A stretch of 64,000 bases of DNA from Terrirubrum flagellatum (GCF_022059845.1 NZ_CP091851.1:2852001-2916000), one strand, 5' to 3'; positions 41,508 through 51,204 are shown, numbered from the stretch's first letter. Notes: generated from the letters alone by a model not told the origin. Program-made: numbers and translations.

Positions 41508-44462
41508 CTACGGTCTCAGCCTCGCCCGGAATATCTCGCGAACGCGCCGCCTCGTGTCCGTGAGATGCGCGGCCAGCGCACGATCGTCAGGCAGGCCGAC
41601 CGCATTGGCGATACGGTTGCGCACTTGCAGCGGCGTCTCCTCCGAGACGAACGCGCCTTTGACGGCAAGCCGCTGCAATTGCAGCACATCGCGCAGCAGA
41701 CCATAGGCTTCCTCGAGCGTCGCCTCTTCGTCAGCCGTCAGCCATCCCTTGTCGCGCGCGATCCTGAAAGCCTCGACGGACGTGGCGCCAACCAGCGCGG
41801 TTTCGGACGCAGCGTGGGCGAGCGTGAGATGCTGGGCGAGGAACTCGCAATCAGTCAGGCCGCCCGCGGCATTCTTGAGATCATCAGGATCGTCTTCGCC
41901 CTTCTCCGACGCAATCAATTTGCGCATTTCCGCGACGTCGCGCGAGATCTTTTTATGGTCGCGCGGCTTGCGCAGGATCGCCGAAACAGCGTCCGTCACT
42001 TCGCGCGCGAAAGCGGCGTCGCCGGCGATGACGCGGGCTCTTGTCAGCGCCATTTGCTCCCAGGTCTCAGCCTCGCTTTCGTGATAGCTGAGGAAGCCGC
42101 GCCATTGCGTCGCAATCGGGCTCTTCTTGCCATCGGGACGCAAGCGAAGATCGATGTCGTAGAGAAGGCCGCGGCGCGTCGGCGCCGTCAGCGCCGTCAC
42201 CAGACGCTGCACGAGGCGGATGAAATAGGTGGTCGCGTGCAACGGCCGCGCGCCCGAGCTCGATGGCTTCTCCGGATCGAAATCATAGACCACGATAAGA
42301 TCGAGATCGGACGAGGCGGTGAGATCGCGCGCGCCAAGACGCCCGAGCGCCAGCACGGCGATACGCGCGCCGGGGACGCGGCCATGCTCCTTCTCGAAGG
42401 CCGCGCGCGTGACGGCGAGCGCGCGCGCGATGATCGCCTCGGCGATGCGCGCATAGGCCTGACCCGCCATCTCGGGCGAGATCACGCCGGAGAGGAGCCG
42501 CGCGCCGGTGAGAAACATCTCCTGACGCGCAATGTCGCGAGCGCGATCGAGAAAATCCTCGACGTCGCCTGACGCTTCGAGCGCGCGTGAAATCCTGTCC
42601 TCGATCGCCGCGAAATCGGACGCTCCCTTGACGAAGGAGGGGTCGATGACGGCGTCGAGCACATGCGGATTGGCGCCGACGATTTCGGTCAGACGTGGCG
42701 CGGAGCCGAGAATATCAGCGAACAGCGACAACAAAGCGGGATAGGATTTCAGGATCGAGAACAATTCGATCGCCGCGGGCATCGACGCCAGCGCCTTGTC
42801 GAAGGCGACGATGGCGCCATCGGGATCGACGGTGCGTCCCAGCGCCTGCAGCAGGATCGGCGCAAGCTCGGTGAGAATTTCCCTCGCGCGCGGCGTCGTC
42901 ACCGCAGGGCGGCGGCCGAAGTGCCAGCCGCGCACGGTCTCCGCGGCTGCAGCAGGATCGCGAAAGCCCATGCCGCGCAGAGTTGCGAGCGTTTCCGGAT
43001 CATTCGCCTTGCCGGTGAAGACGAGGCTGCCGGCCTCGACTGCAAGCGTTTCGCCCTCCTCGAACAGAAGCGCGTAGTGCTTCTGCACGATGCGCGCGAT
43101 GCGCGACAGTTTCGATGCGAAGGAGGCGGTCCGCTCGAAGCCGGCGAAACGCGCGAAAAGCGAGAGATCATTCTCATCAAGCGGCAGACGCTGCGTCTGC
43201 TCGTCATTGCGCATCTGCAGGCGATGTTCGATCGAGCGCAGGAAGCGATAGCATTCGCTGAGTTCGTCACGCGCCTTCGCGTCGATCCAGCCTTCAGTCA
43301 CAAGAACGCCAAGCATGTCCAGCGTGCGCGACCCGCGCAGCGCGGGCCGGCGGCCGCCGAACACAAGCTGCTGCGTCTGCACGAAGAATTCGATCTCGCG
43401 GATGCCGCCGCGGCCGAGCTTGATATCGTGGCCGGCGAGCGCGATCTCGTCATGCCCTTTGACGGTCTGGATCTGCCGCTTCATCGCATGGATATCGGCG
43501 ATGGCGGCGAAATCGAAATATTTGCGCCAGATGAACGGCCGCATCTGCTCAAGAAAAGCCGCGCCAAGCGCGCGGTCACCAGCAATCGGACGCGCCTTGA
43601 TGAAGGCTGCGCGCTCCCAGTTCTGCCCCACCGTCTCGTAATAGGCGTGCGCGGCGTTGACCGAGATCGCGCTCGCCGTCGATCCAGGATCGGGCCGCAA
43701 TCTCAGATCGACGCGCGCGACATAGCCGTCAGGCGTGTGCTGGTGGAGCAGCCGCACGATCCCTTTGGTCAGGCGCACGAAGAAATCGGAGGCGTCGACA
43801 TCAGGCGCCAGATGCGCGCATTCAGGGTCGTAGAAGACAATGATGTCGATATCGCTGGAATAGTTCAGTTCGCCGGCGCCGTGCTTGCCGAGCGCGAGCA
43901 CGATCAGGCCCGAGGCCTGATCGAGATCCTTGTCCGACGCCGCAACGAGCTTGCCGCGTTCGCGCGCCTGCCGCAGCAGCCAGCGGACAGCGGCGTTCAT
44001 GGCGGCGTCGGCGAAACGGGTCAGCGCCTGCACGACGTCATCGACGCTCCAGACGCCGCCGAGATCAGCGAGCGCGATCAGCAGCGCCGACCGCGCCCGC
44101 GTCTGGCGCAGCGTGCGCATGATATCGGCCTCGTCCTCGAACTCCGCCGCCGCATCCGTCTCGGCGATGAGGCGCGAGAACAACGCGTCAGGCGCTTCGC
44201 TCAGACTCTCCAGCAGCCATATGGGCCGCCGACGGATCAGGCTCGCGAGAAAAGGCGAATGGGCCAGCGCGCCGCCGATGAGGTCGCGCGCGCGTGGATG
44301 ACGCTCAAACAGTTTCGCGAAAGCGGCGCGCTCGGCGTCATCGACATTATCGAGAAGCTGCTCCTTGCAGATGCGATCGGCGCGCCGACGCGGCGGCGTC
44401 AATGGCGCCGTCGCGACGGATGCGGCGAGCGAAATCGTGGCGGGCGAATGCTCCGTCTTCAT
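41508..44462 (-). CDS. glnE: Bifunctional glutamine synthetase adenylyltransferase/deadenylyltransferase
   Basis: 984 residues, the full length for GlnE. There are two nucleotidyltransferase domains. The N-terminal deadenylylase site is GAGELNYSSDIDIIVFYDPE at about 195-215, and the C-terminal adenylylase site is LGARDLTASSDLDLIVVYDF at about 700-720. Each is followed by a helical GlnD-type linker (HRLQMRNDEQTQRLP after the first). The enzyme switches glutamine synthetase activity in response to PII and glutamine, connecting nitrogen status to assimilation. It lies 3 bases after the stop of a histidine kinase gene on the same strand, so it probably is the last gene of the response regulator-kinase-glnE transcript, an arrangement common in Hyphomicrobiales. 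Confidence 0.96.
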   Translation of the reverse strand: MKTEHSPATISLAASVATAPLTPPRRRADRICKEQLLDNVDDAERAAFAKLFERHPRARDLIGGALAHSPFLASLIRRRPIWLLESLSEAPDALFSRLIAETDAAAEFEDEADIMRTLRQTRARSALLIALADLGGVWSVDDVVQALTRFADAAMNAAVRWLLRQARERGKLVAASDKDLDQASGLIVLALGKHGAGELNYSSDIDIIVFYDPECAHLAPDVDASDFFVRLTKGIVRLLHQHTPDGYVARVDLRLRPDPGSTASAISVNAAHAYYETVGQNWERAAFIKARPIAGDRALGAAFLEQMRPFIWRKYFDFAAIADIHAMKRQIQTVKGHDEIALAGHDIKLGRGGIREIEFFVQTQQLVFGGRRPALRGSRTLDMLGVLVTEGWIDAKARDELSECYRFLRSIEHRLQMRNDEQTQRLPLDENDLSLFARFAGFERTASFASKLSRIARIVQKHYALLFEEGETLAVEAGSLVFTGKANDPETLATLRGMGFRDPAAAAETVRGWHFGRRPAVTTPRAREILTELAPILLQALGRTVDPDGAIVAFDKALASMPAAIELFSILKSYPALLSLFADILGSAPRLTEIVGANPHVLDAVIDPSFVKGASDFAAIEDRISRALEASGDVEDFLDRARDIARQEMFLTGARLLSGVISPEMAGQAYARIAEAIIARALAVTRAAFEKEHGRVPGARIAVLALGRLGARDLTASSDLDLIVVYDFDPEKPSSSGARPLHATTYFIRLVQRLVTALTAPTRRGLLYDIDLRLRPDGKKSPIATQWRGFLSYHESEAETWEQMALTRARVIAGDAAFAREVTDAVSAILRKPRDHKKISRDVAEMRKLIASEKGEDDPDDLKNAAGGLTDCEFLAQHLTLAHAASETALVGATSVEAFRIARDKGWLTADEEATLEEAYGLLRDVLQLQRLAVKGAFVSEETPLQVRNRIANAVGLPDDRALAAHLTDTRRRVREIFRARLRP

Positions 44463-44465
44463 GCT

Positions 44466-45863
44466 TCACGCCGCCGGCGCGCTGGGAATGAGCAGGCGCA
44501 CGCGCAGTCCCGGCTGGTTGTCTTCAAGAGCGAGCGTTCCATGATGCATCTTCGCCACCGCGGCTGCGAGACTCAAGCCAAGGCCGAAGCCGCTCTTGGT
44601 GCGCGCGCTTTCCAGACGCTCGAAGCGCTTCACCACGCGCTCGCGGTCGGCGTCGGGAATGCCGGGACCGCGATCGGCGACGACAAAGGCGACGCCCTCG
44701 CCTGCGACTTCACGCGCCGACACTTCGATGCGCGGCGCGGCGCCACCGCTCTCGCAGCGACCATATTTGATGGCGTTGTCGATGAGGTTCGCCACCGCCT
44801 GCCCGACCAGCTCGCGGCTGGCGCGCAGGGGAAGCGATTTCGGCGCATCGATCGCCAGCGTCGCGCCAGACTCTTCTGCAATGGGTTCATAAAGCTCGGC
44901 GACGTCGCGGATCACATCGGCGGCGTCGAAGTCGGACATCACGCCCTGCGTCTGGCCGCTCTCCAGCCGCGCGATGGTGAGAAGCGCGTTGAACACGCGG
45001 ATGAGCCCGTCCGACTCCTCGATGCAGCCTTCCAGCGCGCGACGATAATCCTCGGGCGACGAGGCGGCGCGCAGCGCGCCCTCGGCCCGGTTGCGCAGAC
45101 GCGTCAGCGGCGTCTTGAGATCATGGGCGATATTGTCGGACACCTGCTGCAGGCCAGTCATGAGGTCGCCGATGCGGTCGAGCATCGAATTAAGATTGAC
45201 CGCAAGACGATCGAACTCGTCGCCGGAGCCCGCGACCGGAAGGCGCCGCTCGACGCTTCCCCCCATGATCTGCTGCGCGGCGTCGGTCATGGCGTCGACG
45301 CGCTTCAGCACGCGGCGCGTCACGAGAACGCCTGTCGCGACGCCGAGCACGGCGACCAGCGCGATCACCCAGTTGAAAGCGCGGCGCGTTGCGAACACCA
45401 GCCTGTCGCGGTCGATGAGGTCGCGGCCGACGACGACGCGAAAGCCGTTCGGCAGGAGATTGACGCGCACCAGCGCGCGGCCGCGCGGACGCTCCGCGTC
45501 TTCGGTCGCCTGATATCCGGTCTCGAAGGCGCCGGAACGGTCGAGCACGCCGGGTTGCAGCGCCACGATGTTGCCGGCGAGCCGCTCGCCGGCGAAATTG
45601 GTGATGAGATAGAGCGACGCGCCGGGTTGTGCGGAGCGCTGAAACACGACCGCAAGAAGCCGGCGGATGCCGCCCTGATTATATTGCTCGGCAAGCCCGT
45701 TGATCTCGGCGTCGATCGTGCTGGTGATTTCGCCATCGACCACACGCCGCGCGTTCCACGCGACATAGCCAAACGCCGCGAAGGCGAAGACGCAGAAGAC
45801 CGCGAGATTGACCAGCGTGATGCGGAACGCCGTCGTGCGCCAGAGCTTACCGAGCGCCGTCAC
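44466..45863 (-). CDS. Two-component sensor histidine kinase with HAMP domain
   Basis: 465 residues. It has TM1 at about 15-36, a periplasmic sensor of about 120 residues, TM2 at about 165-185 and a HAMP domain at 185-240. The DHp domain has DNIAHDLKTPLTRLRNRAEG with the phosphorylated histidine, and the ATPase has NLIDNAIKYG, ADRGPGIPD and GFGLGLSLAAAVAKMHHG. The start overlaps the end of the response regulator gene by 17 bases, so translation is coupled. It is encoded next to degP, the classical envelope-stress protease, which suggests sensing of envelope damage in the manner of CpxA or a related system. The signal is not known. Confidence 0.92.
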   Translation of the reverse strand: MTALGKLWRTTAFRITLVNLAVFCVFAFAAFGYVAWNARRVVDGEITSTIDAEINGLAEQYNQGGIRRLLAVVFQRSAQPGASLYLITNFAGERLAGNIVALQPGVLDRSGAFETGYQATEDAERPRGRALVRVNLLPNGFRVVVGRDLIDRDRLVFATRRAFNWVIALVAVLGVATGVLVTRRVLKRVDAMTDAAQQIMGGSVERRLPVAGSGDEFDRLAVNLNSMLDRIGDLMTGLQQVSDNIAHDLKTPLTRLRNRAEGALRAASSPEDYRRALEGCIEESDGLIRVFNALLTIARLESGQTQGVMSDFDAADVIRDVAELYEPIAEESGATLAIDAPKSLPLRASRELVGQAVANLIDNAIKYGRCESGGAAPRIEVSAREVAGEGVAFVVADRGPGIPDADRERVVKRFERLESARTKSGFGLGLSLAAAVAKMHHGTLALEDNQPGLRVRLLIPSAPAA

Positions 45864-46545
45864 GTATCATGTATCCCGCGCCGCGCACCGTGTGCAGCAG
45901 CGGCCGGTCGGAGCCGCGGTCGATCTTGGCGCGCAGGCGCGAGACATGCACATCGATCACATTGGTCTGGGGATCGAAGTGATAGTCCCACACCCCTTCG
46001 AGCAGCATGGTCCGCGTCACCACCTGGCCGGCATGCTGCATCAGAAATTCGAGCAGGCGAAACTCGCGCGGCTGCAACGCGATCTCCTGGCCTCCGCGCG
46101 TGACGCGGCGCGCAAGGCGATCGAGAGCGAGATCGCCGACCGATAAAGTGGTCTCCTCCGTCTTCGCCGCGGTTCCCTGACGGCGGCCCAGAGCCTCGAC
46201 GCGCGCGAGCAATTCGGAGAAGGCGTAGGGCTTCGGCAGATAGTCGTCGCCGCCGGCGCGCAATCCCTTCACGCGGTCATCGACCTGACCAAGCGCCGAG
46301 AGGATCAGCGCCGGCGTCGTCACGCCCTGCTCGCGCAGCCCGCGGATCAGCGACAGCCCGTCCATCTTCGGCAGCATGCGGTCGACCACGAGCACGTCAT
46401 GGGCCGACTCTTCCGCCAGCCCGTAGCCGGCGAGGCCGTCGGTCGCCGCATCCACGGCGTGCCCCGCCTCGCGGAACGCCTTGACGAGATAGTCGACGGC
46501 CGCGCGGTCGTCCTCGATCACCAGAATCTTCATGCCGGGAAGCAT
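45847..46545 (-). CDS. OmpR/PhoB-family response regulator
   Basis: 232 residues. The receiver domain has the acidic pocket (IEDD, 10-13), phospho-acceptor Asp55 in VLVVDRMLPKMDG and a conserved Lys in PKPYAF. The C-terminal winged helix has LQPREFRLLEFLMQHAGQVV and IDVHVSRLRAKIDRG. I keep the ATG at 46545 because a GAGGAT ribosome site lies about 10 bases before it. The ATG four codons later (MKILVIEDD) looks more like homologues but lacks a well-placed site. The T-rich tail of the degP terminator ends directly before this ribosome site, so the leader of this operon is unusual. Confidence 0.92.
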   Translation of the reverse strand: MLPGMKILVIEDDRAAVDYLVKAFREAGHAVDAATDGLAGYGLAEESAHDVLVVDRMLPKMDGLSLIRGLREQGVTTPALILSALGQVDDRVKGLRAGGDDYLPKPYAFSELLARVEALGRRQGTAAKTEETTLSVGDLALDRLARRVTRGGQEIALQPREFRLLEFLMQHAGQVVTRTMLLEGVWDYHFDPQTNVIDVHVSRLRAKIDRGSDRPLLHTVRGAGYMIRDGAR

Positions 46546-46561
46546 AGCGATTTGATCCTCA

Positions 46562-46600
46562 AAAAAAACGGCAGGCTGGACGGGGACTGTCCAGCCTGCC
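46562..46600 (-). terminator. Intrinsic terminator of degP
   Basis: Perfect 12-base stem GGCAGGCTGGAC (46570-46581) and its complement (46589-46600), 7-base loop. It is followed on the leftward-reading strand by a run of eight T (46561-46568). It stands about 105 bases after the degP stop. The T run abuts the ribosome binding site of the response regulator gene. Confidence 0.85.
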
Positions 46601-46705
46601 TTTGCGGTCCGATCGTCGGTCGATTACTCGGCCTCAGAGCCGGTCCACGCTCGCTACGCCTTCCGGGCGACGAAATGGTCGGCGCAGCGGTTCCGTCAGC
46701 TCAGG

Positions 46706-47980
46706 TCAGCCCTGGCCTTTCGAGCGGCTGTCGTTGGCGGCCTTCTCGGCCGGCTGGCGGGCCAGCTCGATCGAGACCGTGCGCTCCTGACCGCGATGAA
46801 GAACGGTCAGCTTGGCGGTCTGGCCGGGATTCATCGTGCCGATCTTGCGGGCGAGTTCGCGGGGATCGCTGACCTTCTCGCCGTCGATCGCGGTGACGAG
46901 ATCGCCCTTCTTCAAGCCAGCCTTTTCAGCCGGGCTGTTGTCGGTGACCGCTGCGACCATCGCGCCATGGGCGTCGGAGAGGCCAAGCGCATCGGCGAGC
47001 TCGCTCGACACCGGCTGCAGGCTGACGCCGATGAAGCCGCGCGCGACCGACTTGCCCTCGCGCAGAGCCGCGACCACCTTCTCGACCGTCTGCGACGGGA
47101 TGGCGAAGGCGATGCCGACGCTGCCGCCCGACGGCGAATAGATCGCCGTGTTCACGCCAACCACTTTTCCGTCGAGCCCGAAGGTCGGGCCGCCGGAGTT
47201 GCCGCGGTTCACGGGCGCGTCGATCTGCAGGAAGTCGTCATAGGGGCCGGAGCCGATGTCGCGGCCGCGGGCCGAGACGATGCCCGACGTGACGGTGCCG
47301 CCGAGGCCGAAGGGATTGCCGACCGCGAGCACCCAGTCGCCGACGCGCGGCGCGCTCTGCGACAGCTGGACATAGGGGAAATTGCCCTTGTCCTTCACCT
47401 TCAGCAGCGCGACGTCGGTGCGCGGATCGGTGCCGACCACCTTCGCCTGCAGCGTGCGGCCATCGTCGGTCACCACTTCAACCTCGGTCGCGTTCTGCAC
47501 GACATGGTTGTTGGTGACGATCTCGCCGTCGGCCGAGATGAAGAAGCCGGAGCCCTGGCCCATCTGGATGGCGCCGCCGCGGCGCTGACGACCGCCGCCG
47601 AAGCGCGGATCGTTCATGCCGGGCGCGCCGAACTGGCGGAAGAACTTCTGCAGCGAGTCGGGCATCTGCTGCGACTGCTGATCGTCCTCATCGTCCTGCG
47701 CGGAGGCCTGGGCGATCTTCACCTTCACCGAGACGACCGCCGGGCGGACGCGCTCGACGATGTCGGCGAAGGAGACAGGCGCGAGCGCCGGCGGACGCGG
47801 CGCGATGAGGCCGCCCTGGGTCTGGGTTTGCGCCTGCGGGGCGGGAACGCCCGTCTGGGAGAAGGCGGGAACGAAGGCGAGCGCGGCGGCGACGCCCAGC
47901 GCGCCGGCGGCGGCGCCCACCATCCAGCGACGGCGGGGACGCGGAGCGGGCATGAAGTGATTGGTGGATTCGGAAGACAT
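46706..47980 (-). CDS. DegP/HtrA-type serine endoprotease with one PDZ domain
   Basis: 424 residues. A signal or anchor helix (WMVGAAAGALGVAAALAFVP) is followed by a Gln/Ala/Asp-rich linker and the trypsin-like domain. The catalytic triad is His159 (VTNNHVVQ), Asp189 (PRTDVALLKV) and Ser262 (NRGNSGGPTF). One PDZ domain is visible at about 295-395 (GFIGVSLQPV, then GLKKGDLVTAIDGEKV). DegP and DegQ usually have two PDZ domains and about 470-500 residues, so this protein is short, closer to DegS-like architecture. ATG 47980 has a GAGG at 6 bases; the frame upstream is spurious. It degrades or refolds damaged periplasmic proteins. Confidence 0.93.
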   Translation of the reverse strand: MSSESTNHFMPAPRPRRRWMVGAAAGALGVAAALAFVPAFSQTGVPAPQAQTQTQGGLIAPRPPALAPVSFADIVERVRPAVVSVKVKIAQASAQDDEDDQQSQQMPDSLQKFFRQFGAPGMNDPRFGGGRQRRGGAIQMGQGSGFFISADGEIVTNNHVVQNATEVEVVTDDGRTLQAKVVGTDPRTDVALLKVKDKGNFPYVQLSQSAPRVGDWVLAVGNPFGLGGTVTSGIVSARGRDIGSGPYDDFLQIDAPVNRGNSGGPTFGLDGKVVGVNTAIYSPSGGSVGIAFAIPSQTVEKVVAALREGKSVARGFIGVSLQPVSSELADALGLSDAHGAMVAAVTDNSPAEKAGLKKGDLVTAIDGEKVSDPRELARKIGTMNPGQTAKLTVLHRGQERTVSIELARQPAEKAANDSRSKGQG

Positions 47981-48086
47981 GTTGGACCTCATTGGAATAG
48001 GCCTGTCGGCCTCTCCTTCGACGTCCAATCTGGTGGTCCCGGCATCACCGCGCGATTTCGGCGTGATGAAGCTTTGGTAAGGTTCG

Positions 48087-48767
48087 CTAGTCGCCGGCGA
48101 GTTTCTTGAGCCTGCGCTGCTCGTCCGCGGACAAGGGCTCGATGGCGGCGGCGACGCGACGCCCCCGCGCCGCGCCCCAGGCCAGCAGCCCGCCAAAGAC
48201 CAGAACAAGCGCCGGCGCGCCCCAGAGCAACGCCGTGCGCCAGGAGAAGGCCGGACGCAGCAGCACGAACTCGCCATAGCGCTGCACGAGGAACTGCTTC
48301 ACCTCAGCGTCCGTGTCGCCGGCGACGATGCGCTCGCGCACCAGCACGCGCAGATCATGCGCGAGCGGCGCATCGGAATCATCGATCGACTGGTTCTGGC
48401 AGACGAGGCAGCGCAATTCCGACGACAGCGCGCGGGCGCGGCTTTCAAGCGCGGGGTTGGGCAACACCTCGTTCGGCGTCACCGCGAAGGCGGGAGATGT
48501 GAGCGCGAGAGTGACGATGCAAGCGGCGAATCGGAAAGGAGAGCGAAGAAACCGAATTGGAGCGCGATTTAAACGAGCGCCCTTCTCCCCTTGCGGGAGA
48601 AGGTGTCGCTGCGCTTGGCGCAGCGACGGATGAGGGGGAATCACGATGCGAGGAGTTCCCCCCTCACCCGTCGCCTTCGGCGACACCCTCTCCCGCAAGG
48701 GGAGAGGGACACGCGCGTTATCATTGGGGAAAACAGTTCGCGCACTCGCGGCATCAGAAACCGACAT
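48087..48767 (-). CDS. ccmH: Cytochrome c-type biogenesis protein CcmH
   Basis: About 226 residues as drawn. The functional part begins at about residue 70 with a signal-like helix (FRFAACIVTLALTSPAFA). Then come ALSSELRCLVCQNQSIDDSD with the CxxC that reduces apocytochrome thiols, the DLRVLVRERIVAGDTDAEVK region, and one C-terminal membrane helix. CcmH works with CcmF/CcmI in haem attachment to periplasmic c-type cytochromes. The first ~60 codons include a dispersed hairpin repeat (48580-48710) that keeps the frame open, so the true start is uncertain. ATG 48767 or GTG 48770 next to the ccmF stop would translate through it. An in-frame GTG at 48644 has no ribosome site. Confidence 0.85.
   Translation of the reverse strand: MSVSDAASARTVFPNDNARVPLPLRERVSPKATGEGGTPRIVIPPHPSLRQAQRHLLPQGEKGARLNRAPIRFLRSPFRFAACIVTLALTSPAFAVTPNEVLPNPALESRARALSSELRCLVCQNQSIDDSDAPLAHDLRVLVRERIVAGDTDAEVKQFLVQRYGEFVLLRPAFSWRTALLWGAPALVLVFGGLLAWGAARGRRVAAAIEPLSADEQRRLKKLAGD
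48580..48710. repeat. Paired inverted dispersed repeat (two hairpin units) inside the 5' part of ccmH
   Basis: Two related units of about 57 bases face each other. Unit 1 (48580-48641) contains CCTTCTCCCCTTGCGGGAGA and a GTCGCTGCGC/GCGCAGCGAC hairpin. Unit 2 (48655-48710) contains the complementary order, with GTCGCCTTCGGCGAC and CCCTCTCCCGCAAGGGGAGA. These GC-rich hairpins resemble the small interspersed palindromes often found between genes in Rhizobiales. Here the element lies in frame between the possible start codon and the signal sequence of ccmH. Confidence 0.85.
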
Positions 48768-48771
48768 CACT

Positions 48772-50757
48772 CTATTCCGCCGGCGTCGAAACGACGGCCG
48801 CTTTCGCGCGCGCGGGTTTCGGCGCGCCGATGCGGCGACGGCGATCGCTGAGCGACAGCGCGCCGCCCGAAGCCATCACCACGGCGCCGAGCCAGATCAG
48901 CAGCACAAGCGGCTTGTAATAGGCGCGCACGGCGATTGCGCCGTTGGGCTCCGTTTCGCCGACGCTGACATAGAGCTGGCTTAAGCCGCGCGTCCAAAGG
49001 CCCGCTTCCGTCGTCGGCATCTGGCGCGCGGGATAGACGCGCTTGGCGCTTTCAAGCGAGCCGATCTCGGCGCCGTTCAATCGAATGGAGAAACGCGCCG
49101 CGTCCTCGCGATAATTCGGGCCGCGACGCGGCTCGATCGATTCAAGCCGCAGCACATAGCCGCCGACGGAGAGAGTATCCGTCGGCTTCAACGACGCGAT
49201 GCGTTCATCGCTCCACGCCGTCGCCGCGAGGCCAATCAGCGTCACGCCGAAGCCTGCATGAGCGATCGCTGTTCCAAAGGCGGAGCGCGGCAATCCGCTC
49301 AAGCGGGCCCAGTTCGTCGCTGCGTTCTGCTTTCGTGAAAAGCTGCGCGTCGCAATCTCGGCGAATCCGCCGACAATCAACCAGACGCCGGCGCCGATTG
49401 CGAGTGGAGCGAGCATGGGGCCGCCCCAGGTCGCGGCCATCACGATCGCGGTCACGACGATCGCCATGGCGAAAGCGAACTGCACGCGCTGCGCCGCGCC
49501 CAGGAGATCGCCGCGCTTCCATGCCAATGCCTGCCCGATCGGCATCACGGCGACGAGCGGCAGCATCAGCGGAATGACGGTGAGATTGAAGAAGGGCGCG
49601 CCGACGGAAATCCTGTCGCCGGTCAGCGCTTCGAGCGCGAGCGGATAGAGCGTGCCGACGAACACGGCGGCGCAGGCCGCGGCAAGGAACAGATTGTTGA
49701 AGACGAGCGCGCCTTCGCGCGACACCGGGGCGAACAATCCACCCTGCTTCAATGCAGGCGCGCGCCAGGCGAACAGCGCGAGCCCGCCGCCGATGACGAG
49801 CACGAGAATGATGAGAATGAAGAGGCCGCGCGCAGGATCGTTGGCGAAGGAATGCACCGAGGTCAGCACCCCGGAGCGGACCAGGAAGGTGCCGATCAGC
49901 GACAGCGAGAAGGCGACGATGGCGAGCAGGATCGTCCAGATTTTCAGCGCCTCGCGCTTCTCCATGACGATGGCGGAATGAACGAGCGCCGTGCCGGCGA
50001 GCCACGGCATCAGCGAGGCGTTCTCGACGGGGTCCCAGAACCAGAAGCCGCCCCAGCCCAGTTCGTAATAGGCCCAGTAGGAGCCCATCGCGATGCCGAG
50101 CGTGAGGAACATCCAGGCCGTCAGCGTCCACGGCCTGACATGGCGAGCCCAAACCACATCGATGCGGCCTTCGATCAGCGCGGCGATTGCAAAAGCGAAA
50201 GCGACGGAAAATCCGACATAGCCGAGATAAAGCAGCGGCGGATGGATCGCGAGGCCGAAATCCTGCAGCACCGGATTGAGATCGGCGCCTTCGAACGGCG
50301 CGGGATCAAGACGCAGGAACGGATTCGACGTCGTCAGGATGAAGAGCAGGAAGAGCGTCGCGATCATGCCCTGCACGGCGAGCGCATTCGATCGCAACGC
50401 GTCGGGCAGATCGCCGCCGCGCAGTGCGACCATGGCTGCGAAAATCACGAGCACCAGCGCCCAGAGCAGCATCGAGCCTTCGTGATTGCCCCACACGCCG
50501 GTGAATTTGTAGATCAGCGGCATCAGCGAATTGGAATTATCGGCGACGTTGCGCAGCGAGAAATCGGACGCGACATAGGCGCGCGTAAGCGCCGCGAACG
50601 AAATCGCGACGAAAGCGCAGGCGCCGAGCGCCGCGGCCCGCGTCATGGCGATGAGCGCCGCGTCGCGCGTGCGCGCGCCCCACAGCCCGACGGCGCTCTG
50701 CACGATCGACAGCGCCAGCGCGAGAACGAGCGCGTAGTGGCCGGTTTCGGCGATCAC
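48772..50757 (-). CDS. ccmF: Haem lyase/cytochrome c maturation protein CcmF
   Basis: 661 residues, full length, with about 14 membrane helices. Family features seen are [20 protein letters not shown] near residue 85-105 and the haem-handling tryptophan-rich WWD-like motif ([19 protein letters not shown]) at about 225-245 with flanking histidines. The C-terminal periplasmic domain includes [20 protein letters not shown]. CcmF ligates haem delivered by CcmE to apocytochrome. The start overlaps the ccmE stop (ATGA), and the ccmH gene follows immediately. Part of the operon ccmI-ccmE-ccmF-ccmH, as in other alphaproteobacteria. Confidence 0.96.
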   Translation of the reverse strand: MIAETGHYALVLALALSIVQSAVGLWGARTRDAALIAMTRAAALGACAFVAISFAALTRAYVASDFSLRNVADNSNSLMPLIYKFTGVWGNHEGSMLLWALVLVIFAAMVALRGGDLPDALRSNALAVQGMIATLFLLFILTTSNPFLRLDPAPFEGADLNPVLQDFGLAIHPPLLYLGYVGFSVAFAFAIAALIEGRIDVVWARHVRPWTLTAWMFLTLGIAMGSYWAYYELGWGGFWFWDPVENASLMPWLAGTALVHSAIVMEKREALKIWTILLAIVAFSLSLIGTFLVRSGVLTSVHSFANDPARGLFILIILVLVIGGGLALFAWRAPALKQGGLFAPVSREGALVFNNLFLAAACAAVFVGTLYPLALEALTGDRISVGAPFFNLTVIPLMLPLVAVMPIGQALAWKRGDLLGAAQRVQFAFAMAIVVTAIVMAATWGGPMLAPLAIGAGVWLIVGGFAEIATRSFSRKQNAATNWARLSGLPRSAFGTAIAHAGFGVTLIGLAATAWSDERIASLKPTDTLSVGGYVLRLESIEPRRGPNYREDAARFSIRLNGAEIGSLESAKRVYPARQMPTTEAGLWTRGLSQLYVSVGETEPNGAIAVRAYYKPLVLLIWLGAVVMASGGALSLSDRRRRIGAPKPARAKAAVVSTPAE

Positions 50758-51200
50758 GGGCTTTTCGTCCCTTCGTTCCAGAGACCCTGCTTTTTCAGCG
50801 AATCCGCGACCTCGCGCGGCATGTATTTCTCGTCATGCTTGGCGAGAACACTGTCGGCGCGGAAGCGGCCATCAACCTGCAACACGCCTTCAGCGACGAC
50901 GCCCTGCCCTTCGCGGAAGAGATCGGGCAACAGGCCGACATAGGACACTGGCAAATCGGATTTGGTGTCCGTCACAGTGAAGCGCACATTCTGACCGTCG
51001 CCGCGCACGATCGAACCTTCCTTCACGAGTCCACCAAGGCGAAAACGCGTTCCCGGCTGCAGCGACTTCGCCGCGGCTTCACTCGGCGAATAGAAGAACA
51101 CGATTGAATCGCGCAGCGCGACGAGCACAAGCGCGACGGCGAGCCCGAGCACCGCGAGCCCCGCGCCTATGATCGTCAATCTTCGTTGCTTCCGCGTCAT
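50754..51200 (-). CDS. ccmE: Cytochrome c maturation haem chaperone CcmE
   Basis: 148 residues. One N-terminal membrane anchor ([20 protein letters not shown]) and a periplasmic OB-fold with [38 protein letters not shown] and, near the end, [13 protein letters not shown]. The histidine in this HDEKY motif (about 122) binds haem covalently. CcmE receives haem from CcmC and hands it to CcmF. The gene lies 4 bases after ccmI and overlaps ccmF by 4 bases. Length and motif are fully standard. Confidence 0.96.
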   Translation of the reverse strand: MTRKQRRLTIIGAGLAVLGLAVALVLVALRDSIVFFYSPSEAAAKSLQPGTRFRLGGLVKEGSIVRGDGQNVRFTVTDTKSDLPVSYVGLLPDLFREGQGVVAEGVLQVDGRFRADSVLAKHDEKYMPREVADSLKKQGLWNEGTKSP

Positions 51201-51204
51201 ACCT

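Noticed and set aside
42663-46103. 1146-codon open frame on the + strand opposite glnE and the histidine kinase gene
   Set aside because: Spans two well-supported genes on the other strand and has the composition of a reverse-strand shadow.
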